Below, one piece after another: positions 23,697 through 32,115 of a stretch of DNA of 37,531 nucleotides; within the stretch, counting starts at the first letter, position 1; each line of letters starts with the position of its first letter. The notes beneath the pieces were generated by a model, which was not told the origin of the DNA, ran no database searches, and was given only the letters and a program-made list of their open reading frames with translations. This DNA is from Nitrospiraceae bacterium (GTDB lineage Bacteria > Nitrospirota > Nitrospiria > Nitrospirales > Nitrospiraceae). The position numbers and the translations under genes are program-made. Location: the NCBI GenBank assembly GCA_919902665.1, contig CAKKRK010000058.1:1-37531 (forward strand), written 5' to 3'.

Positions 23697-24296
23697 ATGA
23701 GAGGGATTATGAAGACCTGCCTGCGATATCTCATGATGATGACCGCCCTTTGCACCCTGTCGGGATGCATCGATCCACCGAAATCCCCCTACGTCGACGT
23801 GCGGGACACAACGTCACGGATCGATGATTTGCAGTCAGCCGCAGAACAAGGGAGTGCCGAGGATCAGTACAACCTGGGCTTGCGATATGAGAACGCTTTA
23901 CCGAAAGACCATAGGGAAGCCGTTCGGTGGTACCGTATGGCGGCCACTCAGCGACATGTCGGTGCCTTCTATCGGCTCTGTGTGCTGTCAAACATTGGTC
24001 GTGGAATGCCCCAGGACTATCAGGAAGCACTACGATGGTGCCATCTTGCCGCGGACCAGGGGTACGGACCAGCGATGTTCCTGATCGCCACCTATCATGA
24101 AAAGGCACGGGGCGTTCCCAAGGATGTCGTTCAGGCTTACCAGTGGTACAACCTGGCGGCGGCTAACGGGCAGGAAGATGGAGCGAAGTGGCGAGATCGT
24201 CTGGCTACAAACATGACACCAGCCCAAATAGCACAAGCACAATTCCTCGCACGGAACTGGAAACCCAAGACCCACAATTCGGTTCAAGAACAGTAG
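23697..24296 (+). CDS. Sel1-like repeat lipoprotein (first of a tandem pair)
   Basis: The 199-residue protein has a lipoprotein signal (hydrophobic segment after MKTCLRYL, lipobox LSGC with Cys24). About three Sel1-like TPR-type repeats follow, recognisable as AEDQYNLGLRYENALPKD, AVRWYRMAATQRH, AFYRLCVLSNIGRGMPQD, ALRWCHLAADQGYGPAMFLIATYHEKARGVPKD and AYQWYNLAAANGQ. Such repeats mediate protein contacts; no partner is evident. The ATG at 23697 has AGGA 8 nt upstream, within the hairpin arm. The ATG at 23709 with GAGGG is an alternative. It is paralogous to the next gene. Confidence 0.85.
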   Translation: MRGIMKTCLRYLMMMTALCTLSGCIDPPKSPYVDVRDTTSRIDDLQSAAEQGSAEDQYNLGLRYENALPKDHREAVRWYRMAATQRHVGAFYRLCVLSNIGRGMPQDYQEALRWCHLAADQGYGPAMFLIATYHEKARGVPKDVVQAYQWYNLAAANGQEDGAKWRDRLATNMTPAQIAQAQFLARNWKPKTHNSVQEQ

Positions 24297-24353
24297 CCCA
24301 TGGGTTTCTCCAGCCTGCTCTTTGTAATCTGAGGCCCTCAACTGAGATACACT

Positions 24354-24480
24354 CCTTGAAGTTGGCTTATTCCTGTCGCCACTCATACAGTAGGCTATAC
24401 GAACACCTTTGGAGGACGTGTCGCCTTCAAGGCTCTCCATCGGTCTACCCCTTACCTCACAATTGGCCCCCTTGAAGTTG
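24354..24480. repeat. 11-bp direct repeat flanking an inverted copy
   Basis: CCTTGAAGTTG occurs at 24354-24364 and again at 24470-24480. The inverted core CTTCAAGG lies between them at 24425-24432. All are within the 264-bp spacer between the two Sel1-repeat genes, which otherwise shows no convincing gene. A TAGGAT 18 nt after the TTGAAG of the second copy could be a weak promoter for the second gene. Confidence 0.4.
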
Positions 24481-24560
24481 CGCCCTCCCGCTGCGTAGGA
24501 TAGCGAGTTATAGTTTGCTAACTGGCCAGCAGATATTCATCACGTTCACAATCATTCAGA

Positions 24561-25148
24561 ATGGCTCACCGGCTACCCTACCAGTGTGTGACTTTCGTAG
24601 GATTTCTCCTGGCATCCTTTCTCGTATCAGGCTGCACCACGCCCCCTTCTAGGCCACCACAACTACTCATTGGCGAACCAGCCGTGAGCGAAGTTCTCAA
24701 GCATGCTCAGGCCGGTGATCTCAATGCTCAAAATGAATTGGGCATACACTACAGCGAAGGACGTGGTCTTCCACAAAACTACCTCGAGGCCAAGGATTGG
24801 TTTAAAAAGGCTGCTGATCAAGGACACGCCGGTGCTCAAGTCAATCTTGGAACACTCTATTCGCTCGGGCAGGGCGCCCCGTACAGTGATCACATGGCGT
24901 TATTCTGGTTTCAGAAAGCAGCAGAACAGCAAAATTCGCTCGCATTTGCTAAGCTCGGAATGATGTATGAACGAGGGCGTGGCGTGCCTCAGAGTCTTGT
25001 TGAAGCGCACATGTGGTACAGCCTTTCAGCGGCCTATGGCGAGAACCGAGCTGTTGAATCACGCGACACCATCGCCACACGGATGACTCGCAGCCAGATT
25101 ACCGAATCTGAGGAACGGGCAAAGAAATGGGCACCCAAACGACAATGA
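24561..25148 (+). CDS. Sel1-like repeat lipoprotein (second of a tandem pair)
   Basis: The 195-residue protein has a lipoprotein signal ending VSGC (Cys25) and four Sel1-like repeats. Examples are AQNELGIHYSEGRGLPQNYLEA, WFKKAADQGHAGAQVNLGTLYSLGQGAP, WFQKAAEQQNSLAFAKLGMMYERGRGVPQ and AHMWYSLSAAYG. The C-terminal stretch (RDTIATRMTRSQITESEERAKKW) aligns in layout with that of the preceding gene (RDRLATNMTPAQIAQAQFLARNW), showing a tandem duplication. It is presumably anchored in the envelope; partner unknown. It converges on the cytochrome c gene. Confidence 0.85.
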   Translation: MAHRLPYQCVTFVGFLLASFLVSGCTTPPSRPPQLLIGEPAVSEVLKHAQAGDLNAQNELGIHYSEGRGLPQNYLEAKDWFKKAADQGHAGAQVNLGTLYSLGQGAPYSDHMALFWFQKAAEQQNSLAFAKLGMMYERGRGVPQSLVEAHMWYSLSAAYGENRAVESRDTIATRMTRSQITESEERAKKWAPKRQ

Positions 25149-25194
25149 TCACGTCAGATTGTTGTGGATGATGAGAGAGAATGAGGTCGGACGG

Positions 25195-25590
25195 TCAAAA
25201 AATGCCGGCTTGCTTCTGAAGCCAGCGGATGTACTTTACGATGTGGTCCACATCACCAGGTTTGACTGCATCGATCTTCGGCATATCACCAAACTGCCAA
25301 TGATGGGCCTTTACTCCGTTGGCCGCAGCTCGCTGAAACGCTTCATCGCCGTGATGATTCGGTTCATAGACTTTGTGAAGAAACGACGGGCCTTGAGTCG
25401 TTCCGACTCCACCGATCCCATGGCAGAGTGAACAGTTGGCATTGAACTTCTGCTCTCCTTCTCGTAATTCTACCGGTGCAGAGGCCACGGTAGCCGTTCC
25501 CTTTGGTTCCCCCCCGTTTTGGCTGCACGCTGGTGCGGCGCCAAGCATCACCAGAACGAGGCTGACCAACTGCATTCGTGATGACTTCAT
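25195..25590 (-). CDS. Mono-haem c-type cytochrome
   Basis: Exported electron carrier of class I cytochrome c type. The ATG at 25590 gives 131 residues with an N-terminal hydrophobic signal ending AAPAC (signal peptide or marginal lipobox). A haem-binding CSLCH follows the typical FNANCSLCHG. A Met in GDMPKID is the probable sixth ligand, and a C-terminal amphipathic helix (DHIVKYIRWLQ) follows. The electron partner is unknown. It is 34 bp downstream of queC on the same strand. The frame extends to 25638, inside queC, but that start is not favoured. Confidence 0.9.
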   Translation of the reverse strand: MKSSRMQLVSLVLVMLGAAPACSQNGGEPKGTATVASAPVELREGEQKFNANCSLCHGIGGVGTTQGPSFLHKVYEPNHHGDEAFQRAAANGVKAHHWQFGDMPKIDAVKPGDVDHIVKYIRWLQKQAGIF

Positions 25591-25624
25591 AGAGCGTACC
25601 CACCTGTCCAAGCCGACCATTGGC

Positions 25625-26323
25625 TCAACATACCGCATACTGAATCGGATCTACAACTCCCGCTTCCGAAAATCCCTGTTTCCGAATCTGACAGCTGTCG
25701 CACTGCCCACAGGCCATCGACCCAACCGGGTCGTAACAACTATGCGTGAGCTGAAAGGGAACGTTCAGAGTCAGGCCCAGCCTGATAATTTCCGCCTTCG
25801 ACATCCGAAGTAGTGGCGCTCGAATCTCAATGCCCTTGCCTTGCATTCCTGCTTTTGTTCCCGTTTGAAGTGCTGCCTCTACAGCCTGGATGAATTCCGG
25901 GCGACAGTCAGGATAGCCAGAATAGTCAATGACATTGGCGCCGAAGTAGATGATCGAGGCCCCCAGCACTTCCGCGTGAGCCGCAGCCAAAGACAGAAAA
26001 ATCAGGTTTCGACCTGGTACGTAGGTCACAGGCACATCCCGGTTTCGCTCAGATTCAGTCCGAAGCTTCGGCACCGACAGATTGGCGGTCAGGGCCGATC
26101 CACCAATCGTCCCCAAATCGACGTTGATCACCACATGTTGGTGAGCTTCCAGAGCCGTCGCCACCTGTCTCGACCGCTCAACCTCCACCGCGTGACGTTG
26201 TTGGTATGCAATGGTCAGCAAGTACAGCGCATATCCATCGCGTCGTGCAATGGCTGCTGTGACAGTGGAGTCCAATCCGCCACTGGCAAGAACGACCGCT
26301 CGTTCTGAGGTCTGCCCATTCAT
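25625..26323 (-). CDS. queC: 7-cyano-7-deazaguanine synthase
   Basis: ATP-dependent ligase that makes preQ0 from 7-carboxy-7-deazaguanine and ammonia in queuosine synthesis. The 232-residue protein is full length. The PP-loop is LASGGLDST at about 12-20, with YVPGRNLIFLSLAAAHAE and the substrate stretch FGANVIDYSGYPDCRPEF. The C-terminal zinc site is C..SMACGQCDSC, with four Cys present. No other queuosine gene lies alongside. It shares its strand with the DksA/TraR gene upstream, 48 bp away. No good SD is seen before its ATG. Confidence 0.96.
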   Translation of the reverse strand: MNGQTSERAVVLASGGLDSTVTAAIARRDGYALYLLTIAYQQRHAVEVERSRQVATALEAHQHVVINVDLGTIGGSALTANLSVPKLRTESERNRDVPVTYVPGRNLIFLSLAAAHAEVLGASIIYFGANVIDYSGYPDCRPEFIQAVEAALQTGTKAGMQGKGIEIRAPLLRMSKAEIIRLGLTLNVPFQLTHSCYDPVGSMACGQCDSCQIRKQGFSEAGVVDPIQYAVC

Positions 26324-26371
26324 GATAGGGAAGGAAAGGATACAGGGTGAAGGGAGAGGGAACGTTGTACG

Positions 26372-26935
26372 CTAGTCGCGATCCTCTTCGCGTTCGATTT
26401 TCTCCAGCAATTCCACGCGCGATTGGCACTCTACACAGAGCTTGGCAAAGGGGACCACCTGGAGACGCTTTTCGCTAATCTCAATCCCACATTCGGCACA
26501 CATCCCGTACGTCCCGTCATGTAACCGAGTGAGGGCTTCATCGATCGACTGGCGCCGACGATTACGCATCTCCATCAACGAAATCCCAAGTTCGCGCTCA
26601 AGATCCATTAAGGCTTGGTCGCCGACATCTCGCGCTGATTCGAGACGCCGCTGCTGATCTTCAGTCAACGACTGCCCCAAACTCTCTTCAATCTCTCTAA
26701 TAATCTCTTGGCGTTTGCTAATGAGCATTTTATGAAGCACTTCCTGACGCTGTTCCCGCGCTTCCCGCTCTTTTGCCGTTTCCTTAGGCCGCACTGGCAC
26801 TGTTATCTCGACCTCAGACGTCACCTTAGGCACCGCGGCTGCCTCCGTGGTCGCCGACTGAGATTTCTTGATGACAGCATCCACTGATTTCGTCTTTGCC
26901 TCACCCTTCTTCTTTGCCTGTATTTTTGTTGCCAT
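26372..26935 (-). CDS. TraR/DksA-family zinc-finger protein
   Basis: The 187-residue protein has a Lys/Ala-rich N-terminal tail, a long charged coiled-coil region (about 60-130, with LISKRQEIIREIEESLG) and a C-terminal four-Cys zinc finger. The finger is CAECG (Cys146, Cys149) and CVEC (Cys167, Cys170), as in DksA/TraR proteins that bind the RNA polymerase secondary channel. The N-terminal extension is longer than in E. coli DksA. The coiled-coil tip lacks an obvious DxxDxA motif, so whether it acts as a ppGpp cofactor is open. The ATG at 26935 is chosen over the upstream frame extension. The neighbours are apt and a sigma factor. Confidence 0.87.
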   Translation of the reverse strand: MATKIQAKKKGEAKTKSVDAVIKKSQSATTEAAAVPKVTSEVEITVPVRPKETAKEREAREQRQEVLHKMLISKRQEIIREIEESLGQSLTEDQQRRLESARDVGDQALMDLERELGISLMEMRNRRRQSIDEALTRLHDGTYGMCAECGIEISEKRLQVVPFAKLCVECQSRVELLEKIEREEDRD

Positions 26936-27043
26936 AAGAGAGTCCGCTCCAGAAATAAGGTACGTAGTTGGAGGGTCAAAAATTCCGGCTTGTATATCAC
27001 GCCCTGTGCCCTTGAGCAAGGGGTTTCGAAGGATGCCTAACCC

Positions 27044-27568
27044 CTAGGGATAGGTAATGGTTGAATGGACCTCGTACCCAGCGAGTTTGTCGCGTCCCCT
27101 CAAACTCTTCAGTTCAACCAGAAAATCGAGTCCGACAATCGTGCCACCAAGCTGACGAACAAGCTGGACCGTCGCCTCTGCCGTTCCTCCGGTTGCCAAC
27201 AGGTCGTCGACGATCAGCACAGGCTCTCCGATTTGGATCGCGTCACGGTGCACGGCAAGACTGTTCTGTCCATACTCAAGACTATATTTGACTTCATAAC
27301 AATCAGCCGGAAGTTTTCCAGGCTTACGAACTGGAACAAATCCAGCCCCAAGACGGGCAGCAAGAATCCCGCCAAAAATAAACCCTCGCGACTCAATCCC
27401 GACAACTTTGGTGATCCCTCGATCCTGATACCGAGTCGTCAATTGGTCGGCAAGACTCCGAAGCGCAGCAGGATTCTTCAAAAGCGTGGTGATGTCATAA
27501 AAGAGAATACCGGGCTTCGGAAAGTCCGGCACTTCCCGAATGAGTGCCTGATAGTTGACGGTGGTCAC
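27044..27568 (-). CDS. apt: Adenine phosphoribosyltransferase
   Basis: Salvages adenine to AMP with PRPP. The 174-residue protein is full length, with [17 protein letters not shown] at the N-terminus, [13 protein letters not shown] (about 58-70), [11 protein letters not shown] and the PRPP loop [13 protein letters not shown]. The start is a GTG five bases after the stop of the sigma factor gene, so the two are cotranscribed. It precedes the DksA-like gene by about 108 bp. Confidence 0.96.
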   Translation of the reverse strand: MTTVNYQALIREVPDFPKPGILFYDITTLLKNPAALRSLADQLTTRYQDRGITKVVGIESRGFIFGGILAARLGAGFVPVRKPGKLPADCYEVKYSLEYGQNSLAVHRDAIQIGEPVLIVDDLLATGGTAEATVQLVRQLGGTIVGLDFLVELKSLRGRDKLAGYEVHSTITYP

Positions 27569-27573
27569 GGGGT

Positions 27574-28527
27574 TTAGAGCAAGTCTGCCTGTGTCATGGC
27601 TTTTCTGCCGATCGTATTGCGAAGCCGAACTAACGCCGCCATTTCGATCTGTCGGACGCGCTCACGAGTCAGTCCCATCGTACGACCGATTTCTTCGAGC
27701 GTCTTCGCCTCGTCTCCGTCGAGTCCGAACCGTGACACAATAACAGTTTGCTCTTTCTCAGGCAACTCCCTTACCCACGCCATCAGTTCCGTCCTCCGCC
27801 GAACCCCATCGGCGGTCTCATCGGGCAAGAGCCCAACGGGATCCTCGATCACATCGCGCAGAAAGGTATCAGTGTGGTCATTAAGTGGACTGTCGAGCGA
27901 ACAGGTCGTGCGCACCAACTGCTTCAGGTCTAATACCTCTTCTTCCGATGTCTTCATCTTGGCGGCCACTTCGGCCGCCCTCGGCTCCCGCCCGAGCGCT
28001 TGCACCAACTGCTCAACACGATTCAGATAACGATTGAGACGCTCCACCACGTGTACAGGCAAACGCACCAGCTTACCTTGATTAATGATCGCCCGCTCGA
28101 TGTATTGCCGGACCCACCAGGACGCGTACGTGCTAAACCTGAAGCCCCGCTTGTAATCGAATTTTTCAACTGCTTTGATCAGTCCTAAATTACCTTCCTC
28201 TACGATGTCGGAAAACGGAAACCCTCGGTGCATGTAGCGTTTCCCGATGCTGATGACAAGCCGCAGATTCGATTCGATCATCTGTTGCCGAGCTTGCTCA
28301 TCACCGGCCATCACTCGTTTGCCGAGCTGCTGTTCTTGCTTGAAGGTCAGCAGTGTCGATCGACGAACCTCCCGCAAGTAGCTCTTCAGCGTGTCAAGTC
28401 CTTCTGATCGACCTGTTTCTCGCTCGCCCTGGTCAGATGCGCTCGCAGGTTCTGAGGTGTCCATATCATCGGCGGTATGCCGTCGAGCTTCGCTCAACTC
28501 GGACTCCTCGTCTTCCTGTCGACTCAT
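27574..28527 (-). CDS. rpoS: RpoS-like sigma-70 family sigma factor
   Basis: A group 2-type primary-like sigma factor of 317 residues. After an acidic, Ser/Glu-rich N-terminus come region 1.2 ([25 protein letters not shown]), region 2 ([63 protein letters not shown]), region 3 and region 4 ([19 protein letters not shown]). The length, lack of a large region 1.1 and the region 2 sequence point to an RpoS-like stationary/stress factor rather than RpoD; the symbol is by similarity. The ATG at 28527 has AAGGAACGAG upstream. It is cotranscribed with acylphosphatase before it and apt after it. Confidence 0.85.
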   Translation of the reverse strand: MSRQEDEESELSEARRHTADDMDTSEPASASDQGERETGRSEGLDTLKSYLREVRRSTLLTFKQEQQLGKRVMAGDEQARQQMIESNLRLVISIGKRYMHRGFPFSDIVEEGNLGLIKAVEKFDYKRGFRFSTYASWWVRQYIERAIINQGKLVRLPVHVVERLNRYLNRVEQLVQALGREPRAAEVAAKMKTSEEEVLDLKQLVRTTCSLDSPLNDHTDTFLRDVIEDPVGLLPDETADGVRRRTELMAWVRELPEKEQTVIVSRFGLDGDEAKTLEEIGRTMGLTRERVRQIEMAALVRLRNTIGRKAMTQADLL

Positions 28528-28540
28528 GACTTCTCGTTCC

Positions 28541-28837
28541 TTAATGCCAAATGTCGAAGTGTGAATACCGGCCGGTTGCGACGCTCCATTCCACCGCAAT
28601 CATCCTGACATGCGCAGCTGGAGGACCGGCTTTCAATTCTCGCAGAAGGTCTTCAATCACCAGTTTTCCACCCTCGACCTCCAGCTCAACCCGGCCATCG
28701 TCGAGATTGCGGACGCCCCCCACCCAATTAAGCCTGGTGGCAATACGTGCCGCGAACGCACGAAACCCTACTCCCTGCACACGACCGACCACGAGAATGT
28801 GTACTCGAACCGGCGGTTCATCGACCGATTGAGGCAT
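28541..28837 (-). CDS. acyP: Acylphosphatase
   Basis: Small enzyme that hydrolyses acyl phosphates. The 98-residue protein contains the signature [18 protein letters not shown] with the substrate-binding Arg (about 26), and the second block [18 protein letters not shown] with the catalytic Asn (about 44). It lies 13 bp upstream of the sigma factor gene and probably begins that transcript. Confidence 0.93.
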   Translation of the reverse strand: MPQSVDEPPVRVHILVVGRVQGVGFRAFAARIATRLNWVGGVRNLDDGRVELEVEGGKLVIEDLLRELKAGPPAAHVRMIAVEWSVATGRYSHFDIWH

Positions 28838-29283
<446 letters not shown>

Positions 29284-29319
29284 ACAAGACCAAGCAGACA
29301 AACCGAATGTGTGATTGTC

Positions 29320-30423
29320 TTACAAGAGAGGGGTAAAAGGCAACCCATGAGCTTCAGCCACCCCTCGATGAACAATTTTTCCATTTTTAAGGTTAACCCC
29401 CTTCGCCAACCCCGGATCAGCGTGAATCGCTCGATCCACACCGTCAGACGCGAGTCGCAGCAGATACGGCAACGTCGCATTGGTCAGAGCGTAGGTGGAT
29501 GTGCGAGGAACGATTCCTGGCATATTGGCAACACAATAATGCACGACGCCATCAACGACATAGACAGGCGCCGAGTGTGTCGTCGGCTTTGTGGTCTCAA
29601 CACAGCCCCCCTGATCGACAGAAACATCCACGATCACCGACCCAGGCTTCATCCGTGAGACCAGCGAACGGGACACCAGCGTTGGTGCTTTGGCTCCGGG
29701 GACCAGCACGGCACCGATAACAAGATCTGCTGAGCACACAGCCTTCTCAATGGTGGTGGAGCTCGCAGCGCGCGTGATAATCCGGCCCTGGTACTGGTCA
29801 TCGAGATGCCGCAACCGTTCAACATCCAAATTAATTACCGTCACCTGGGCTCCCATCCCGACCGCAATGCGAATCGCCGAGCTTCCAACGATCCCGGCAC
29901 CAAGCACGACGACCTTGCCCGGTTCCACTCCCGGAACTCCTCCCAACAGCACACCCCGACCTCCGTTGATTTTCTCCAGATATTGAGCACCGATCTGCAC
30001 CGACATTCGTCCGGCGATTTCACTCATCGGCTTGAGCATCGGAAGACTGCCATCTTTCGACTCGGTCGTTTCATACGCAATCGCCGTGACCTTACTCTGC
30101 AGAAGCTCCTTGGTCACCTCCACGAGTGAGGCAAGATGTAAATACGTGAACAGGACCTGGCCTGGACGAAACAGATGGCACTCAGAAAGCAACGGCTCTT
30201 TAACCTTCACAATCAAATCAGCTCTCTTGAATACCTCCTCTTTCGAACCGGCAACCGAGGCCCCAGCCTTACGATATTCATCATCGCTAAATCCACTGCC
30301 CTGCCCAGCAGACGATTCAACCCAGACCTCATGCCCACTTTGCCGAAGGGTCGCTGCACCCTCCGGCGTCAGACTGACACGATACTCATGATCTTTCATT
30401 TCCTTCGGAACACCGATGACCAT
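29320..30423 (-). CDS. ald: Alanine dehydrogenase
   Basis: NAD-dependent enzyme interconverting L-alanine with pyruvate and ammonia. The ATG at 30423 has AAGGGG 7 nt upstream and gives 367 residues, the family length. Motifs are [22 protein letters not shown], the substrate loop with YLHLAS, and the Rossmann motif [23 protein letters not shown] followed by an acidic Asp (NLDVERL). [19 protein letters not shown] is the alanine dehydrogenase/PntA signature. The presence of the catalytic-domain residues and the absence of a PntA transmembrane part support Ald. In an ammonia/nitrite-related lifestyle it could link ammonia assimilation and alanine, which is only inference. Confidence 0.95.
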   Translation of the reverse strand: MVIGVPKEMKDHEYRVSLTPEGAATLRQSGHEVWVESSAGQGSGFSDDEYRKAGASVAGSKEEVFKRADLIVKVKEPLLSECHLFRPGQVLFTYLHLASLVEVTKELLQSKVTAIAYETTESKDGSLPMLKPMSEIAGRMSVQIGAQYLEKINGGRGVLLGGVPGVEPGKVVVLGAGIVGSSAIRIAVGMGAQVTVINLDVERLRHLDDQYQGRIITRAASSTTIEKAVCSADLVIGAVLVPGAKAPTLVSRSLVSRMKPGSVIVDVSVDQGGCVETTKPTTHSAPVYVVDGVVHYCVANMPGIVPRTSTYALTNATLPYLLRLASDGVDRAIHADPGLAKGVNLKNGKIVHRGVAEAHGLPFTPLL

Positions 30424-30468
30424 AAAGATTCCCCTTCCGGCTATGAGTGCTGCAGGCCTAATTATGTC

Positions 30469-30474
30469 ATTATA
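30469..30474 (-). promoter_or_regulatory. Candidate -10 element for ald
   Basis: TATAAT on the minus strand, about 46 nt before the ald ATG. No good -35 is found at 16-18 nt spacing, so it is either activator-dependent or fortuitous. Confidence 0.4.
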
Positions 30475-30591
30475 CATGGATCCATAAAGTGATCAGGTTG
30501 ACCGCCACGCCATCTGCTGTGCTGCCCGTGGACAGTCTGGAAAAGCCTGTTGTAAGATGCACCCTTCGGTGTGGTTTTCATGGAGATGAAG

Positions 30592-30975
30592 ATGGACTCC
30601 TGGAGCGAATCGTGTCAGGCCTGCGGAGCCGGCAACGGTGCACTGACAAAGCTTTCCCTGGGGAAAGACTTTTTTGGCCGCCCTTACGATCGCCTGTCTC
30701 CGTTATCAGATCAAAGCCCAAAATGGTATTGCACCCCATGTTCGATACACAAAAACTTACATCGTGACTTCCGTGACATCTGCGCTGAATTCGATAAGTT
30801 ACGTGCTGACCACGTATCGGAACTCGCCAAGGGCGACGAGTTCCGACGAGCATCATTGCGGTTACATGAGATCTCGACTATTCTGAACGCAACCCAGCAC
30901 CCATCTCCGTTCTTAAGGGGCGACGATGTGACGCTCCTGATGGAACGGCTTAATACCCTGACGATGCCCGTCTAG
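30592..30975 (+). CDS. Uncharacterised four-Cys zinc-ribbon-like protein
   Basis: About 127 residues; I do not recognise a named family. The N-terminus has CQAC (Cys8, Cys11) and, after about 35 residues, CTPC (Cys47, Cys50), the spacing of a zinc ribbon or rubredoxin-like knuckle pair. The rest is charged and predicted helical, with a further Cys64. Three nearby ATGs (30571, 30580, 30586) precede the one chosen, which has GGAG 6 nt upstream. It is followed after 12 bp by a 2Fe-2S ferredoxin, so it is probably the first gene of a redox cassette. It could bind zinc or iron. Confidence 0.65.
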   Translation: MDSWSESCQACGAGNGALTKLSLGKDFFGRPYDRLSPLSDQSPKWYCTPCSIHKNLHRDFRDICAEFDKLRADHVSELAKGDEFRRASLRLHEISTILNATQHPSPFLRGDDVTLLMERLNTLTMPV

Positions 30976-30987
30976 CTACCTAACCCA

Positions 30988-31341
30988 ATGCCATCATTCC
31001 AACGACATATCTTCATCTGTACGAATCAGCGTCCCAAAGATGATCCTCGCGGCTGTTGCGCGAACTTGGGTTCGGAAAAACTTCATGCGCACTTCAAGAG
31101 TGAAACGAAGCGGTTAAATCTCAAAGGGGTCGTCCGAGCAAACAAAGCCGGTTGCCTCGATCATTGTGACCTCGGCCCAAGTGTCGTAGTCTATCCTGAA
31201 GGCGTGTGGTACTGGATCGGTACAGAGGACGATGTCACCGAAATCATGGAACGGCACGTGCTGAACGGTGAAATTGTCACTCGATTGCTCATGCCTGACC
31301 ATCCGGTTCCAGAACAGCTGGTACCGCTCAAAAAACCGTAA
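30988..31341 (+). CDS. Thioredoxin-like [2Fe-2S] ferredoxin (Shethna type)
   Basis: The 117-residue protein matches the thioredoxin-fold 2Fe-2S ferredoxins (HIFICTNQR...GCC...GCLDHCDLGPSVVVYPEGVWY). Cysteines 11, 23/24, 56 and 60 are the cluster ligands expected for this family. No signal peptide is seen, so it acts in the cytoplasm. It is a low-potential electron carrier whose partner is unknown. It sits in a same-strand group with a four-Cys protein upstream, and an uncharacterised protein and an Fe-S protein downstream. Confidence 0.88.
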   Translation: MPSFQRHIFICTNQRPKDDPRGCCANLGSEKLHAHFKSETKRLNLKGVVRANKAGCLDHCDLGPSVVVYPEGVWYWIGTEDDVTEIMERHVLNGEIVTRLLMPDHPVPEQLVPLKKP

Positions 31342-31400
31342 GGCGTCCCGTTCGATACCTCTATAAATCCATGCCAACCGAAGACAAATGGAAGGCCAAC

Positions 31401-31784
31401 ATGGAAAAGGTGGCCTTCACCAAACAGTTTCCTGGACTCACGCTGGACTGGAATGTCTGCGAACGCAAAACGATTGAAGCCGTGGTCCCCTTGACCGGGA
31501 AACCGAGTGCCTCGGTCATCGTGTTTACCGATGGGTCATTTACGATCGCGTCTCTACCGGCGCCAGAACCGTGGGAGTTGGGCCAGGCCCTGGTGGATGC
31601 CAGGAAACATCTGGAACCCAAACACGGACAAGCCTATGAGGACTATGACCGTGTGGTGAAGAAGGATAAGGAAGCGCTTCGCTCGGCTCGGCTGGAAAAG
31701 ATCATCGGTGCGATTCAGAATAATCTCGAACAGATTCCTGAGCTCAAAGATCGGCTCAAAGAACTCGTCAAGGAATGGAAATGA
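31401..31784 (+). CDS. Uncharacterised protein with a helical C-terminus
   Basis: About 127 residues from the ATG at 31401, which has GGAAGG 5 nt upstream. An ATG at 31371 would add ten residues but has no SD. The N-terminal half looks alpha/beta (TLDWNVCERKTIEAVV, SASVIVFTDGSFTIAS). The C-terminal third is strongly charged and coiled-coil-like (ALRSARLEKIIGAI, PELKDRLKELVKEW). I do not recognise the family. Its stop overlaps the ATG of the following Fe-S gene, implying coupled translation and a shared role. Confidence 0.7.
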   Translation: MEKVAFTKQFPGLTLDWNVCERKTIEAVVPLTGKPSASVIVFTDGSFTIASLPAPEPWELGQALVDARKHLEPKHGQAYEDYDRVVKKDKEALRSARLEKIIGAIQNNLEQIPELKDRLKELVKEWK

Positions 31785-32083
31785 GCAGCCTGCCGAAAAA
31801 AAATATGTTCGAGATCTTCTCTCAAGGCCTCTTTGAAGGAGTCAAGCCCATGTTAGTCATTCGTGATCACCTCGTCCGCCACCCTGACCGCTGCACGCAC
31901 CAGGCCGTCTGTGTGCCGATTTGCCCGACCAGCGCCTGGCTCTCAACACCACCTTACAAATTTGATCCTTCGCGCTGTCTTGAAAGCTGCCGGCTCTGCC
32001 TCGACGCTTGCCCCTCACAGGCCATCTACGCCGTTTTCAAGAAGGGCGACAAGCTCTTGGAACCGCAGAAAAAAACAGGGTAG
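31781..32083 (+). CDS. Ferredoxin-like protein with one degenerate 4Fe-4S motif
   Basis: The 100-residue protein has two cluster motifs. The first, C38-x2-Q41-x2-C44-x3-C48-P, has Gln where the second Cys is expected. The second, C66-x3-C70-x2-C73-x3-C77-P, has four Cys with one extra spacer residue. Seven cysteines suggest a [3Fe-4S]/[4Fe-4S] pair or a single intact cluster. The ATG at 31781 overlaps the previous TGA (ATGA) and has AAGGA 6 nt upstream. There is no signal peptide. It converges on the squalene synthase gene. Confidence 0.82.
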   Translation: MSSLPKKNMFEIFSQGLFEGVKPMLVIRDHLVRHPDRCTHQAVCVPICPTSAWLSTPPYKFDPSRCLESCRLCLDACPSQAIYAVFKKGDKLLEPQKKTG

Positions 32084-32094
32084 GACGAAGGCCT

Positions 32095-32115
32095 GCAGAT
32101 CGTCACACGATCTGC
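32095..32115. terminator. Hairpin across a convergent junction, possible bidirectional terminator
   Basis: GCAGATCGT (32095-32103) and ACGATCTGC (32107-32115) form a perfect 9-bp stem with a 3-nt loop. It spans the stop codon of the squalene synthase gene (minus) just after the Fe-S gene (plus). It lacks a T-tract in both directions. Confidence 0.5.

Noticed and set aside
24188..24475. 95-codon plus-strand frame across the Sel1 spacer
   Set aside because: It starts inside the first Sel1 gene in another frame, with no SD and no protein-like pattern.
30489..30767. 92-codon plus-strand frame overlapping the zinc-ribbon gene
   Set aside because: It lacks an SD and motifs, whereas the overlapping frame has paired CxxC knuckles and continues into a same-strand gene group.
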